Below are positions 17,202 through 25,476 of a stretch of 64,000 nt of DNA, one piece after another. The DNA is from Paenibacillus sp. FSL R5-0517 (GTDB lineage: Bacteria > Bacillota > Bacilli > Paenibacillales > Paenibacillaceae), in NCBI RefSeq assembly GCF_037974355.1, contig NZ_CP150235.1, forward strand, positions 434,001 through 498,000, written 5' to 3'. The notes beneath the pieces are model-generated. The model saw nothing but the letters and a program-made list of their open reading frames with translations, was not told where the DNA came from and did not search any database. Made by a program: the position numbers and the translations under genes. Each line of letters opens with the position of its first letter. Positions within the stretch are counted from its first letter, which is position 1.

Positions 17202-17978
17202 TTAGCGTTTTTTGCGACGTGTCGCCAGAGCAATTCCCAGGAAGGAGAGGATCAGGGCCAGAATGGATACAATCAATGTTGCCTGTTGAAGCTTCAATGT
17301 ACCCGGGTCTGTATCCGTGTTATTCGGCTCACCTGTAACGGTGTCGTTAAGTGCATCGCCCAGTGTGGTGTCATCGTTTGCTTTGCTATCATCGGTAGCT
17401 GCATTATCACCAGTGCCTGTTTCTGTACCTGCACTATCATGTCCATCGTTGGCATGACCTCCACCTGCCGCAGCATTACCAACAGCAGCCGGATCTTCAC
17501 TAATCGTTGTAATACTGTGTGGGTTGGCATCACTTGGCTGGCCTGTCCATTCTACGATGCTGCCATCGCTATAATATTGGAAGGCATCCCAAGCAACTTC
17601 AGCTTCGGTCTTCGGGTTCTGTGCAACAAAGTTGAACTGTTGGAATTGTCCTGCGATGATCCCCTCGTTATCGCCATCAACTTCCCATGTGATCGATGTG
17701 ACTTCATTGGAATCGTTCTTCTCGGTGGTGATTTTCCAGCCTGCCAGTGGCTGATATTGCTTGAATGCCACACCTTCCGGTACTTTCATGGTGATTTTGG
17801 TTGTAGGCAGATCTTTCTCGGATGGAATCTTAATCGTGTATGTCTGCCATGCGCTTGTCTGTGCAACGGATGGGCTAACAGTAACGTGAGCGCTAGCGAA
17901 TCCGGCGAATAGCATGAATGCCGCGGTACCTGTTGCGATAGTGGATGTTAGTTTGGAAATCCATGATGTTTTCTTCAA
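17202..17978 (-). CDS. ycnI: YcnI-like copper-associated membrane-anchored protein (DUF1775)
   Basis: Protein of 258 residues starting at TTG 17978 (GAGAGGGG upstream). A signal peptide ends at Ala30, so the mature protein begins with His31 (HVTVSP). The N-terminal His is the copper ligand (His brace-like) in YcnI proteins. The DUF1775 domain spans about 31-160. An Asp/Asn/Thr-rich linker with extra His (GGHANDGHDSAG) leads to one C-terminal membrane span and a basic tail (ATRRKKR). It is downstream of, and co-directional with, the CopC/CopD-like gene, as in the B. subtilis ycnKJI copper locus. No YcnK-type regulator is present. Repeat R2 copy 1 lies between the two genes. Confidence 0.92.
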   Translation of the reverse strand: MKKTSWISKLTSTIATGTAAFMLFAGFASAHVTVSPSVAQTSAWQTYTIKIPSEKDLPTTKITMKVPEGVAFKQYQPLAGWKITTEKNDSNEVTSITWEVDGDNEGIIAGQFQQFNFVAQNPKTEAEVAWDAFQYYSDGSIVEWTGQPSDANPHSITTISEDPAAVGNAAAGGGHANDGHDSAGTETGTGDNAATDDSKANDDTTLGDALNDTVTGEPNNTDTDPGTLKLQQATLIVSILALILSFLGIALATRRKKR

Positions 17979-18137
17979 AATAAATAACCCCTCTCAGTTC
18001 TTATCATATATGATGCGGCCCATTTTCTTAAATGAGTGTCTACGTTCTGCAAAGGCCGTTTCGGTTACGAATGGTTCTTTCGATCACCGTTATTCCCGGA
18101 ATTTATTGATTCCACTATATAAATCAAAATAAAGATG

Positions 18138-18289
18138 GTTTACACATGCACTTCGATGACAGAATAACCCTCCAATCGCTGTTATCCCCAGATTTTTTTG
18201 ATTCCCTTTTCTCAAAGGGAAAATCCGGTGATAAAGGCGAACGCTTCGCTTTTTCAGGTTTTTTCTGTCCTCTCCGTTTCAGTGTAAAC
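18138..18289 (-). repeat. R2 repeat copy 1 (structured intergenic element, 152 bp)
   Basis: Bounded by a perfect 8-bp inverted repeat, GTTTACAC at 18138 and GTGTAAAC at 18282. Inside, a second outer pairing (GACAGAA/TTCTGTC) and a strong central hairpin (TTATC-CCGGATTTTCCCTTT against AAAGGGAATC-ATCTGGGGATAA, minus-strand sense) are visible. It has the orientation of the flanking copper genes and lies between them. Related copies start at 28316, 44405 and 61049. Confidence 0.85.
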
Positions 18290-18338
18290 ATTAGTTAAAT
18301 TTATATTAAGTCAGTTCAAATCCGGGAATAAAGCAGAG

Positions 18339-18380
18339 AGCTCCGCTTCTCCAGAATCAATTTCGTTCCCTTCACTACAT
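18339..18380 (-). repeat. Accessory module upstream of R2 copy 1
   Basis: About 42 bases (GTAGTG, then AGGGAACG, GATTCTG and AAGCGGAGC in minus-strand order). The same order of motifs occurs at 60964-61008, again just upstream of an R2 copy. Copies 2 and 3 lack it. Confidence 0.6.
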
Positions 18381-18441
18381 TTGCAGTTCGTAGAAACACT
18401 AATTTTAGATTGGGTCACTTTTCAAAATCAACGTTGTGAAA

Positions 18442-20157
18442 CTATGGTTTGGCAGTGTCGATCTCAAATTCGGCATCAAGTGCATCCAGCGTTTTGGTCA
18501 AGAGGTGTACCTTGATATTCCAACGTCCAGGCATGGAGATGTAATCTTCAGCCTTGTACACACCGGTGTCGTTTTTCGGAATGGTAATCTCATAGATCCC
18601 CATATCCATATCCAGATGTGTGAGTGACAGCGTGATCTGTTCCAGATCATTAACGATACTGCCATCTGCACGTTTCACATCAACTTCGAATTGGTTCTCT
18701 CCTGTCACATTGGGACTCACCTGAAGTGTGATCGCTGAGCCATCTTCTGTAGTCTTCGTCTCCTGATACGGTCCGACTGCTGCTGGTTGCCCCGGTGACA
18801 GATGTGTCAATACGGCGGCTAGAGCGAGAATTACAGCACCAGTAACAAGCTCGGCTTTCAGGCTGCCGGATAATCTGCTCCCCGTTGCTGCTCTAGCGAG
18901 TCGCGCATGACGCCATGCCAAGATAACCATCACAATCAACAGGACGATCTTGCCGATCAGCACAAGACCATAGGCTGTAGTGAACAAGGAGGTCAGTACC
19001 GGCGCTGGTAGAATAATCAGACTGCTATATATTCCTGTAGCCACCAGAGCGGCTACGGCGCCGATCCCCCAAGCGGTGAATCTACGTATGGCAGTCCAGT
19101 AGACTTCTCCTCGCACCTTCGAAGGCAGCTTGTCGGCGAGTGGAGGCAGACATATCGCCATGGCAGTCAATGCACCAATCCAGAAAGCGGCACCGATCAG
19201 GTGCACGAAGTCCATGGCAATGGCGAGAGCGCGTTGATCCGCCGCAGCCGGATGTCCCGTCATGGCATGAGTGAACAGCCATCCAAGCACGAGCACGAGT
19301 GAGCCGTAAGAAGACCAGATGCGAGCACGGATGGATCGATCGCGATCATATCCGGAGAGAATCGTGACGGCCAATAGCATGACAATGAGCATCTGTAACA
19401 TCCAGATCTGACCAAAAGATGTCAGTTTGAGCGCACTCCCGATCAGTGCCCAGCTTAGTTCGCTCAGCGCCACACCAGATTCATATAACGTATTCAGTGG
19501 CAAGCTAACCAGAGCGGCAAAGGAAGCGGCAGCATAGCTGATCCATAACAATCTGTAGCTACCCGGAACGTCCATAGGTTCTCTTGTCATGGATGTTGGT
19601 GCGATTCGCAGTAGCAAGAATGCAAGTGTCCCCAGGATGACAGACAATCCGAGATACTGAATCCAGTCTGTCAGGGATACGATCCATTTCAGCGGTCCAC
19701 CTGTTGAACCAGAACCAGATGTAAGATCACTGAGTCCAGCAGGAGAACCAGAAGGTTCTCCGATATGGAAAACATAGGCTCCTTGAATCGGGTGCCCATC
19801 GGCAGATACCGCTTTCCAGTTGACGGCATAAGTCCCGTTCCCGAGTCCGGCCTGCAGGCCAGTCTCAAGAATATGAGGGCGGTCCGCATCGATCTGTACA
19901 TTTCCATCGCCTGCCTGAGTACCGTCAGGCCCGGTAATTTTGATATCATAAAAAGCCGTCTGCAAGGATTCGTTGAACTCCAGCGTCAGCCGCTCCGGAG
20001 CCGTTACGAGTATCTCGTTCTCTCCTGGCGAAGCCTTAACAATATAAGCATGTGCAGATGCCCACTGTGGCATAACAAGGCAGCACACAAGCAACAGGCT
20101 GGTGATCAATGCCCAGTGCCGTTTGCCCCATTTCAGGGTAAAGCTTGTCAAAATCAA
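18442..20157 (-). CDS. CopC-CopD fusion protein with C-terminal YtkA-like domain (YcnJ-like)
   Basis: Copper-handling membrane protein of 571 residues; TTG 20157 follows GAGGGTGATGA. The signal peptide ends near Ala35 and the mature protein starts at His36 (HAYIVKASPGENE), the copper-binding N-terminus of CopC. A second CopC motif, SADGHPIQGAYVFHIG, ends that domain at about residue 135. Eight membrane spans of the CopD type follow (about 165-455). The last 105 residues form an extracellular YtkA-like beta domain with the Met/His-bearing stretch LSLTHLDMDMGIYE. It probably binds and imports or buffers copper together with the YcnI-like product downstream. Length and order match B. subtilis YcnJ-type proteins. 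Confidence 0.9.
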   Translation of the reverse strand: MILTSFTLKWGKRHWALITSLLLVCCLVMPQWASAHAYIVKASPGENEILVTAPERLTLEFNESLQTAFYDIKITGPDGTQAGDGNVQIDADRPHILETGLQAGLGNGTYAVNWKAVSADGHPIQGAYVFHIGEPSGSPAGLSDLTSGSGSTGGPLKWIVSLTDWIQYLGLSVILGTLAFLLLRIAPTSMTREPMDVPGSYRLLWISYAAASFAALVSLPLNTLYESGVALSELSWALIGSALKLTSFGQIWMLQMLIVMLLAVTILSGYDRDRSIRARIWSSYGSLVLVLGWLFTHAMTGHPAAADQRALAIAMDFVHLIGAAFWIGALTAMAICLPPLADKLPSKVRGEVYWTAIRRFTAWGIGAVAALVATGIYSSLIILPAPVLTSLFTTAYGLVLIGKIVLLIVMVILAWRHARLARAATGSRLSGSLKAELVTGAVILALAAVLTHLSPGQPAAVGPYQETKTTEDGSAITLQVSPNVTGENQFEVDVKRADGSIVNDLEQITLSLTHLDMDMGIYEITIPKNDTGVYKAEDYISMPGRWNIKVHLLTKTLDALDAEFEIDTAKP

Positions 20158-20407
20158 AAAATCATCACCCTCAGGTTATAGATTTGTAGTCATTCCTGGC
20201 CCTTTATACACAATCTATCCCATTATAACTTTGTCCAAAATGACTGCGTATGACTACATTGGGCTATAAAAAAACGATTTGGTCTTCATAATTGTGACAA
20301 AAGCATGAATGTGTATGGTGCAGAGCGCCATCTCGTCTATTGTTACAAATCTCATATGGGTATGCGATACGTTCGTGCTACCATTCACATATCACCACGA
20401 AGCTGCG

Positions 20408-21064
20408 CTATTTGCGAAGCTTACGTCCTGCAAGTCCACTCTCTAGCGCATAGCGGGTGAGTTGTACCCGGTTTTCCAGCTGGAGCTTCTGCAAAATGTT
20501 TTTTAGGTGATTCTTCACCGTCTGGTCTGAAATACCGAGCTGATCAGCGATCTCCCGATTGGTATATCCCGCGGATACCCATTGCAGAATCTCAAGCTCC
20601 CGCGCCGTAAGTGGATTATCTTGCACATCTTCACTGCGTGGTGCGGGAAACTCCTGCAAAATCCGGTAGGCCAGTTCCTTGCTGAGCGGTGCATCGTCGC
20701 TGACGATGGCGCGCAGGTATTCAAGCCAGGTAGAAGGCGTCAGATTTTTGAGCAAATAACCTTGAGCACCTTGTTTTAGTGCTTCGAACAGGAAAGTCAC
20801 ATCATCCGATACCGTGACCATAACAACAATAACATAAGGGAATCGCAGCTTGATCTGACGGGTGGCTTCCAGCCCATCCATCTCCGGCATCTGCACGTCC
20901 ATCAGGATCAGGTCAGGCATCCATTGTCCGGTAAGCTCCAACGCTTCCTGTCCATTCGAAGCTGTACCAATCACTTCAAACAGGCTGTCCTCGGATAAAA
21001 TGCTACAGATCGCTTCACGCGCATGCGCATGATCGTCAACAACCAATACACGTACATGTTCCAT
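20408..21064 (-). CDS. NarL/LuxR-family response regulator
   Basis: Response regulator of 218 residues. I use the ATG at 21064; the ATG at 21073 is only one base from the GGAG site. The receiver domain has the acidic pocket (VLVVDDHAHARE), phospho-acceptor Asp56 (LILMDVQMPEMDG) and the conserved Lys (LLKNLTPS). The C-terminal LuxR helix-turn-helix is LTARELEILQWVSAGYTNRE and onward. The gene begins one base after the stop of the histidine kinase, so the pair is one operon. The signal and targets are unknown; neighbouring copper genes are only a possible target. Confidence 0.94.
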   Translation of the reverse strand: MEHVRVLVVDDHAHAREAICSILSEDSLFEVIGTASNGQEALELTGQWMPDLILMDVQMPEMDGLEATRQIKLRFPYVIVVMVTVSDDVTFLFEALKQGAQGYLLKNLTPSTWLEYLRAIVSDDAPLSKELAYRILQEFPAPRSEDVQDNPLTARELEILQWVSAGYTNREIADQLGISDQTVKNHLKNILQKLQLENRVQLTRYALESGLAGRKLRK

Positions 21065-21065
21065 A

Positions 21066-21896
21066 CTAAGCATGCTCCTTTCCTATCGTCATTCGTGTAT
21101 GCCCCGGTCTTGAATCGAGGGTAAAAGACCAACCCATCTCGGCAGCACGTTCCTTCGTAATTCGCAGTCCGTACCGATCCTTCAGATGAAGAGGGTCTCC
21201 GCTTAGTCCATTCCCATTATCCTGAATATAAATGAACCAGGCAATTGGGTTACCCTCCGCATGAACCTGAACGCGGGTAGCCTGTGCATGTTTGCGTACA
21301 TTCAGTAAACCCTCCCGGATACAGGCGAGCAGTTCCACTTGTTCCTTGGCAGAGAAGGTTATACCGTTCAGATCCCAGTGAATCTGTGCGCCGGGTACGG
21401 TTTCCATCACGAGCACTTCGACCTGTGCATGCAGTGAAATAATCTCGGGTGCCGCGGTAGAGGAGGGAACATAGCGCAACTGGGCAATCGCTTGCCTTAC
21501 ATATGTATTGACTTCATGCACGGTTTTTTGAATCTCCTGGATCTCATGCTCATGTCCGCTCCCTGCCAGACTACGGCCCGCTTTATCGGTCTTCACGGAC
21601 AGCAGGAAAAGAGACTGAGATATGCCATCATGAAGTTCTCGGGCCAATTGGTCACGAGCTTCCAGAGCTGCTTTCGCTGCGCGTTCCTGCTCCAGAGCAG
21701 CCCTGGCGCCTTCGAGCATGTGGAACAATCGGCTGAGCAGTGTCACGCTGACAAGATAAACAATGACGGGTGTTAACCAGTTCCCGGCGTCCATCGAAAG
21801 GTACGGCATCAGAAACTGATGGCGAATATATTCCCAGATGCCAACCGTGAATGTGGGGATCAGCAGAATCATCCATTTGATTTGTTTATAGGACAT
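21066..21896 (-). CDS. Sensor histidine kinase, HisKA_3 (NarL-partner) type
   Basis: Kinase of 276 residues; the ATG at 21896 follows AAAGGAG. Two membrane spans occupy residues 8-22 and 40-58, with almost no extracellular loop, so it is an intramembrane-sensing type. A short coiled coil leads to the H-box LARELHDGISQSL with His89 as phospho-acceptor. The ATP-binding part shows an N-box-like ECIREGLLNVRKHA (minus the usual Glu-Ala) and the D-box DNGNGLSGD. The layout resembles LiaS/DegS-group kinases. It is co-transcribed with the response regulator. Confidence 0.92.
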   Translation of the reverse strand: MSYKQIKWMILLIPTFTVGIWEYIRHQFLMPYLSMDAGNWLTPVIVYLVSVTLLSRLFHMLEGARAALEQERAAKAALEARDQLARELHDGISQSLFLLSVKTDKAGRSLAGSGHEHEIQEIQKTVHEVNTYVRQAIAQLRYVPSSTAAPEIISLHAQVEVLVMETVPGAQIHWDLNGITFSAKEQVELLACIREGLLNVRKHAQATRVQVHAEGNPIAWFIYIQDNGNGLSGDPLHLKDRYGLRITKERAAEMGWSFTLDSRPGHTRMTIGKEHA

Positions 21897-22200
21897 GAAT
21901 GCAGAACTCCTTTGACCTAGGATTAGCTTAATAAGGTAATTTATTTATACAGGGATGGGATCATTATAACGCAAGCTTGTCCAAGACCCTAGTCTGTGTC
22001 TTTGGAGAAAGCTGGGGAGGATCAGGGAGTATTTAGAAGGATATCTAAGAATGACAAGGGGTGAAATGTTGTCACGCTAGGTGAGGGTTGGTGTGAACAG
22101 CTGAGGAAGGCTGAGTCCGTTTTCCCTATCGGAGAAGGTCCTCTATACTTATATAGAACGTGAATTCATTACAAAACATGTTAAGGAGTGAAGCAACAAC
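21897..22200. other. Intergenic region upstream of the kinase and a small gene
   Basis: Divergent gap of 304 bases. A TATACT box at 22144-22149 could be the -10 of the small plus-strand gene at 22201, but no good -35 is found at the right distance. Nothing else is recognised. Confidence 0.35.
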
Positions 22201-22368
22201 ATGAGTCAAGAAGTATTGGAACGTCGCAGTGAATTGCTCAAAAAGAACATTCACCAGATGCTTGTTCAAGACAATCAGCACGGTATCAGTCGCCAAGACA
22301 ACATGTTTTTGCAGCAGATGATCAAGGAGCTGCATCAGACCTCACATGAACTGAATACCAAATCTTAA
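22201..22368 (+). CDS. Small hypothetical protein (55 residues)
   Basis: A short ORF with a strong ribosome site (AAGGAG, 11 bases before the ATG) and its own downstream terminator, so it is probably a real gene. The product is hydrophilic and helical, rich in Gln, Glu and Leu (SQEVLERRSELLKKNIHQML; ending HQTSHELNTKS), with no signal peptide or membrane span. I do not recognise the family. It stands alone between divergent and convergent neighbours. Confidence 0.7.
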   Translation: MSQEVLERRSELLKKNIHQMLVQDNQHGISRQDNMFLQQMIKELHQTSHELNTKS

Positions 22369-22428
22369 TGTAGAATCTGCACGAGAATGAAGCTGTCTGG
22401 TGTACGATTCATTCCATGAAAATGAAAA

Positions 22429-22465
22429 TGGCGCTATCTCCGAATCAGACCGGGGATAGCGCTTT
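22429..22465 (+). terminator. Intrinsic terminator of the 55-residue gene
   Basis: GCGCTATCTCCG and CGGGGATAGCGC form a 12-position stem followed by TTTT. Confidence 0.85.
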
Positions 22466-22500
22466 TGATTTTCTCTGAGATAGAAGAAGCTTCATTTATC

Positions 22501-24333
22501 TTACAGCAACTGTTGTTGAGCGGTTCTTTTCTCAATATATCGAATGAATAACTCGGCAAGCTCCGGATCAAACTGCGAACCCGAACATGCGCGCAGCTCC
22601 CGAATGGCTTCCTCCACGTTCTTGGTCTCCTGATACGGTCGCTCTGTCGTCATGGCATCAAAGGAGTCAATGACGGTCAACATCCGGCACAGCCGGGGAA
22701 TCTCGTTACCCTTCAGGCCGTAAGGATAGCCCTTGCCATCATAGCGCTCGTGGTGAAGTTCAATATACGGAATCAGATCGGCGAAGCGATCGTTCGTGAT
22801 CACCATTTTTTTACCCCAGGTGACATGTCCCTTGATCGTTTCCCATTCTTCTGCGGTGAGCTTGTCTTTCTTGTTCAGAATAGACCAGGGAATCTCCAGT
22901 TTGCCGATGTCATGAATCAGTGCTCCCAGCACGAAACGGCGTTTCTCCGCATTGTCCAGTGCAAGCAGTTCACTGATATCCAGTGCATATTTGTAGACCC
23001 GTTTGGAATGTTTAAACGTATCCATGTCCTTGTATCTGAACAGATTGAGCTGTTGCTCGATGTCACGAACGTCCTGTACCAGATCAATCTCGTGTTCCAT
23101 GCCATCATTGCTTCCGTGGCGGTGCACGTTGTTTTTGCCCTGTTTCTTCGCGTAATACAGTGCTTTATCCGCCTGATCCACGAGTTGGGATTTGTTATAC
23201 ATATCCACCTGATAGGGTGCGACGCCACCCGAGAAGGAGAGACAACCGTGCGGAAACACTTCAACGCCTTCAAACGGCGTGTCATTTAGTTGTTTGCGCA
23301 GCTTATTCATAAACTTGTAGGATTCGTCCAATTCCATTCCTGGCATGAGAAGTGTGAACTCTTCCCCTCCATAACGAAAGGCGGTAACAGGTGTACCTTC
23401 GGTCTTTCGCATTAGAAAATCCCCCAGCAGAGCCAGCAGACTATCCCCTTGGAGGTGGCCAAACCGGTCGTTATACTTTTTGAAATCATCGATATCAATC
23501 AATCCCAGACAGAGCGGTGTTCCCTGCGTACGAGCTGTCGTCAGTTCATTTTCCAACATACTTTCAAAATAACTATGGTTGAACAGACCTGTGCGTTGAT
23601 CCGTGTTAGCTTTCTCCTCAATGGTCTGATACATGACAAACAACTGCTTGAATGCATGGGAGAGCAGAATACTGAGACTTAAGTACAACAACAGACCGAG
23701 CACGCCATTGTGTACAACCAGAATCGTCAGGACAAGCGCCAGAATCAGCGTACATAAATAAACCAGCAAGGATTCGGTAACAAATGCCCGCTTCATCTGC
23801 TGTAATGCATCTTTCGTTGAGAAATGAAAGAATAAGCCAAGTGTAATCGTGTTGATGATGAAGTAGGCCGCAAGCGCTGCAAAATAAGGAAGCAGATTAT
23901 AGCCGTCCAGCGTTCCCGATTGCCCGCCAGTCCACTCAAACACCGCAGCTGCTCCCGTAATCATGAGACTGTAGATGCTGAAATTGACAATGTGTTTCCA
24001 CCAGGTGAGCTTGCGCTCTTTGATTAACAGAATGATGGAGACAGGAAGCAGTACAGATAAACTGAAGGCTCCGCCAAACATGAATATACAGGCAAGGTAT
24101 ACCGATGAATCCATGGATTGCTGATTGCCTTTGGGTGGAATCTGAAACGTGAAATAATCCAGAATTAACGCCGCGCCCAGCATGGTATAGACCATGACCC
24201 AATCCGCCGTGGTTAGATGAAGGTAAGACCACTTGTTCATGTACAGAAAAACACCGATCCCGGTACAACTAAGCAAAATAACATACAGACTGCTTCGATC
24301 TGCCTTATGGATAAGGTTACGAATAAAGTTCAT
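22501..24333 (-). CDS. Membrane GGDEF plus HD-GYP cyclic-di-GMP enzyme
   Basis: Protein of 610 residues with GCAGGAG before the ATG at 24333. An N-terminal membrane sensor of about eight spans (residues 15-230) is followed by a GGDEF domain with an intact active site (YGGEEF, 321-326) and then an HD-GYP domain with His474-Asp475 (HDIGKL) and GKGYPYG (533-539). No RxxD inhibitory site is seen five residues before GGEEF. It could therefore both make and degrade cyclic di-GMP, or one activity may be regulatory. A target pathway such as motility or biofilm is not shown by the context. Confidence 0.93.
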   Translation of the reverse strand: MNFIRNLIHKADRSSLYVILLSCTGIGVFLYMNKWSYLHLTTADWVMVYTMLGAALILDYFTFQIPPKGNQQSMDSSVYLACIFMFGGAFSLSVLLPVSIILLIKERKLTWWKHIVNFSIYSLMITGAAAVFEWTGGQSGTLDGYNLLPYFAALAAYFIINTITLGLFFHFSTKDALQQMKRAFVTESLLVYLCTLILALVLTILVVHNGVLGLLLYLSLSILLSHAFKQLFVMYQTIEEKANTDQRTGLFNHSYFESMLENELTTARTQGTPLCLGLIDIDDFKKYNDRFGHLQGDSLLALLGDFLMRKTEGTPVTAFRYGGEEFTLLMPGMELDESYKFMNKLRKQLNDTPFEGVEVFPHGCLSFSGGVAPYQVDMYNKSQLVDQADKALYYAKKQGKNNVHRHGSNDGMEHEIDLVQDVRDIEQQLNLFRYKDMDTFKHSKRVYKYALDISELLALDNAEKRRFVLGALIHDIGKLEIPWSILNKKDKLTAEEWETIKGHVTWGKKMVITNDRFADLIPYIELHHERYDGKGYPYGLKGNEIPRLCRMLTVIDSFDAMTTERPYQETKNVEEAIRELRACSGSQFDPELAELFIRYIEKRTAQQQLL

Positions 24334-24451
24334 AAAAAATCTCCTGCTTGGGTTTAGTCTACTCTTGATGTGTATATAATGGGTGTTCTTGTATAGGGAT
24401 ATACTATATAGACGTATAACATACCAATTTGCCTGGCAAAAATCCAGAAAG

Positions 24452-24478
24452 AAAAAACAGGCCGCTGGCAGCCTGTTT
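24452..24478 (-). terminator. Intrinsic terminator of the 34-residue gene
   Basis: On the minus strand AACAGGCTGCCAGCGGCCTGTT forms a stem followed by TTTT, 23 bases past the small gene's stop. Confidence 0.85.
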
Positions 24479-24500
24479 GTCTTGTTTGGCGGTATGGATA

Positions 24501-24605
24501 CTAGCCGCCCAGCTTGTATCCCGAAGTTAGTGCTACAACGACAGAAGCCACGATGATTGCGTTGATGACAATGCGGGAATATTTCACACCTTCAAATTTT
24601 TTCAT
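24501..24605 (-). CDS. Very small membrane protein (34 residues)
   Basis: ATG 24605 has AGGGAGG about 8 bases upstream, and the reading frame ends at TAG 24503-24501, just before a terminator. The product begins MKKFEGVKYSRIVIN, then has one hydrophobic segment (AIIVASVVVALTS) and ends GYKLGG. A basic N-terminus with a single span suggests a small inner-membrane protein with the N-terminus inside. It is missed by length cut-offs. I know no named family. It follows the DUF5317 gene in reverse order on the same strand, 39 bases beyond that gene's stop, so the two are probably co-transcribed. Confidence 0.72.
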   Translation of the reverse strand: MKKFEGVKYSRIVINAIIVASVVVALTSGYKLGG

Positions 24606-24644
24606 GGAGAAGACCTCCCTTCCTTGGAGTCTACCTGGTTCTCG

Positions 24645-25235
24645 TCAAGCCTGATGAGTTTTAGCAGGTTGCACAGCCTTTTTGTCCCGATTCACCATCA
24701 TGTACTGGATAAAAAGGAATATGCCAACGTTCATGACTACATCACCGATACTGATAACTTGAGTTCGTGGATAAGGGCTGGAGAGTGGGATGATATCACC
24801 GAGAAAAGGCAAACGTGTAGACGCATCCATCATAAAATGCTTCGATACGGCTCCGCCTTCCCGGAGCATGTCTACATAGTAGGGTCCCAATACAGCGGAG
24901 GCTTCCACAGAAACCGGCATACGTCCACCGTTGACAGCCATCACGGCAAAATTGAGAAACACACCAATCCAGATGAGCATAAAACCGGTATGGTGCCTAT
25001 TGAGCCACAAAAATGCGAGCCCTGTAATGTAGACGGCAGCAAAGAGATAACCATTAATAGATGCCACCCATTCGAATCGTTCCTGCAGATAGAAAATAAA
25101 GAACTGGATTAGCAGCAATACAGGGAAAATCCAGCCACTTCGCAACTTGAGTGCTGCAAACTGATGGAGCCCATGCCGCAGCCCGCCTCGAAAAAATCCA
25201 ACGATCAAGCCGAGTAAAATACCGTCATATACCAT
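24645..25235 (-). CDS. DUF5317 family multi-span membrane protein
   Basis: Protein of 196 residues from the ATG at 25235 (CAGGAG, 7 bases upstream). An upstream in-frame start would add 51 non-hydrophobic residues and lacks a site. About five membrane spans are seen. The recognisable DUF5317 segment is GFMLIWIGVFLNFAVMAVNGGRMPVS, described here by its end NGGRMPVS, near residue 110. Function is unknown; such proteins are common in Clostridia and Paenibacillus. The gene is followed on the same strand by a 34-residue membrane protein gene. Confidence 0.8.
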   Translation of the reverse strand: MVYDGILLGLIVGFFRGGLRHGLHQFAALKLRSGWIFPVLLLIQFFIFYLQERFEWVASINGYLFAAVYITGLAFLWLNRHHTGFMLIWIGVFLNFAVMAVNGGRMPVSVEASAVLGPYYVDMLREGGAVSKHFMMDASTRLPFLGDIIPLSSPYPRTQVISIGDVVMNVGIFLFIQYMMVNRDKKAVQPAKTHQA

Positions 25236-25364
25236 AAGTAACTCCTGTTCGTGCGGAGATGTGCAATAGGATTGCGTGTTTGTGTACATAAAGGATTCGA
25301 CCTGATATTGGTAATTCCTGCATGAGAAAAATGATTTTTTAGAAGAAATTTGCAAATTGCTTAA

Positions 25365-25425
25365 CAAAAAACCGTCTTTACGAACCAAAGGGTCGAAAAC
25401 CCTGATGAATTCAGTAAAGACGGTT
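25365..25425 (-). terminator. Intrinsic terminator after the secreted SLH-like gene
   Basis: AACCGTCTTTAC at 25370-25381 pairs with GTAAAGACGGTT at 25414-25425, with an internal GGGTCGAAAACCC hairpin and a T run on the minus-strand side. Confidence 0.85.
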
Positions 25426-25476
25426 ACTTATAATGGCAAAATACGAGCTTTAATTCGGTTGGAAATGGAATTTATT

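Noticed and set aside
18138..18289. R2 as a plain rho-independent terminator
   Set aside because: The central stem has no T tract at the right place, and the conserved ends and flanks go far beyond a terminator.
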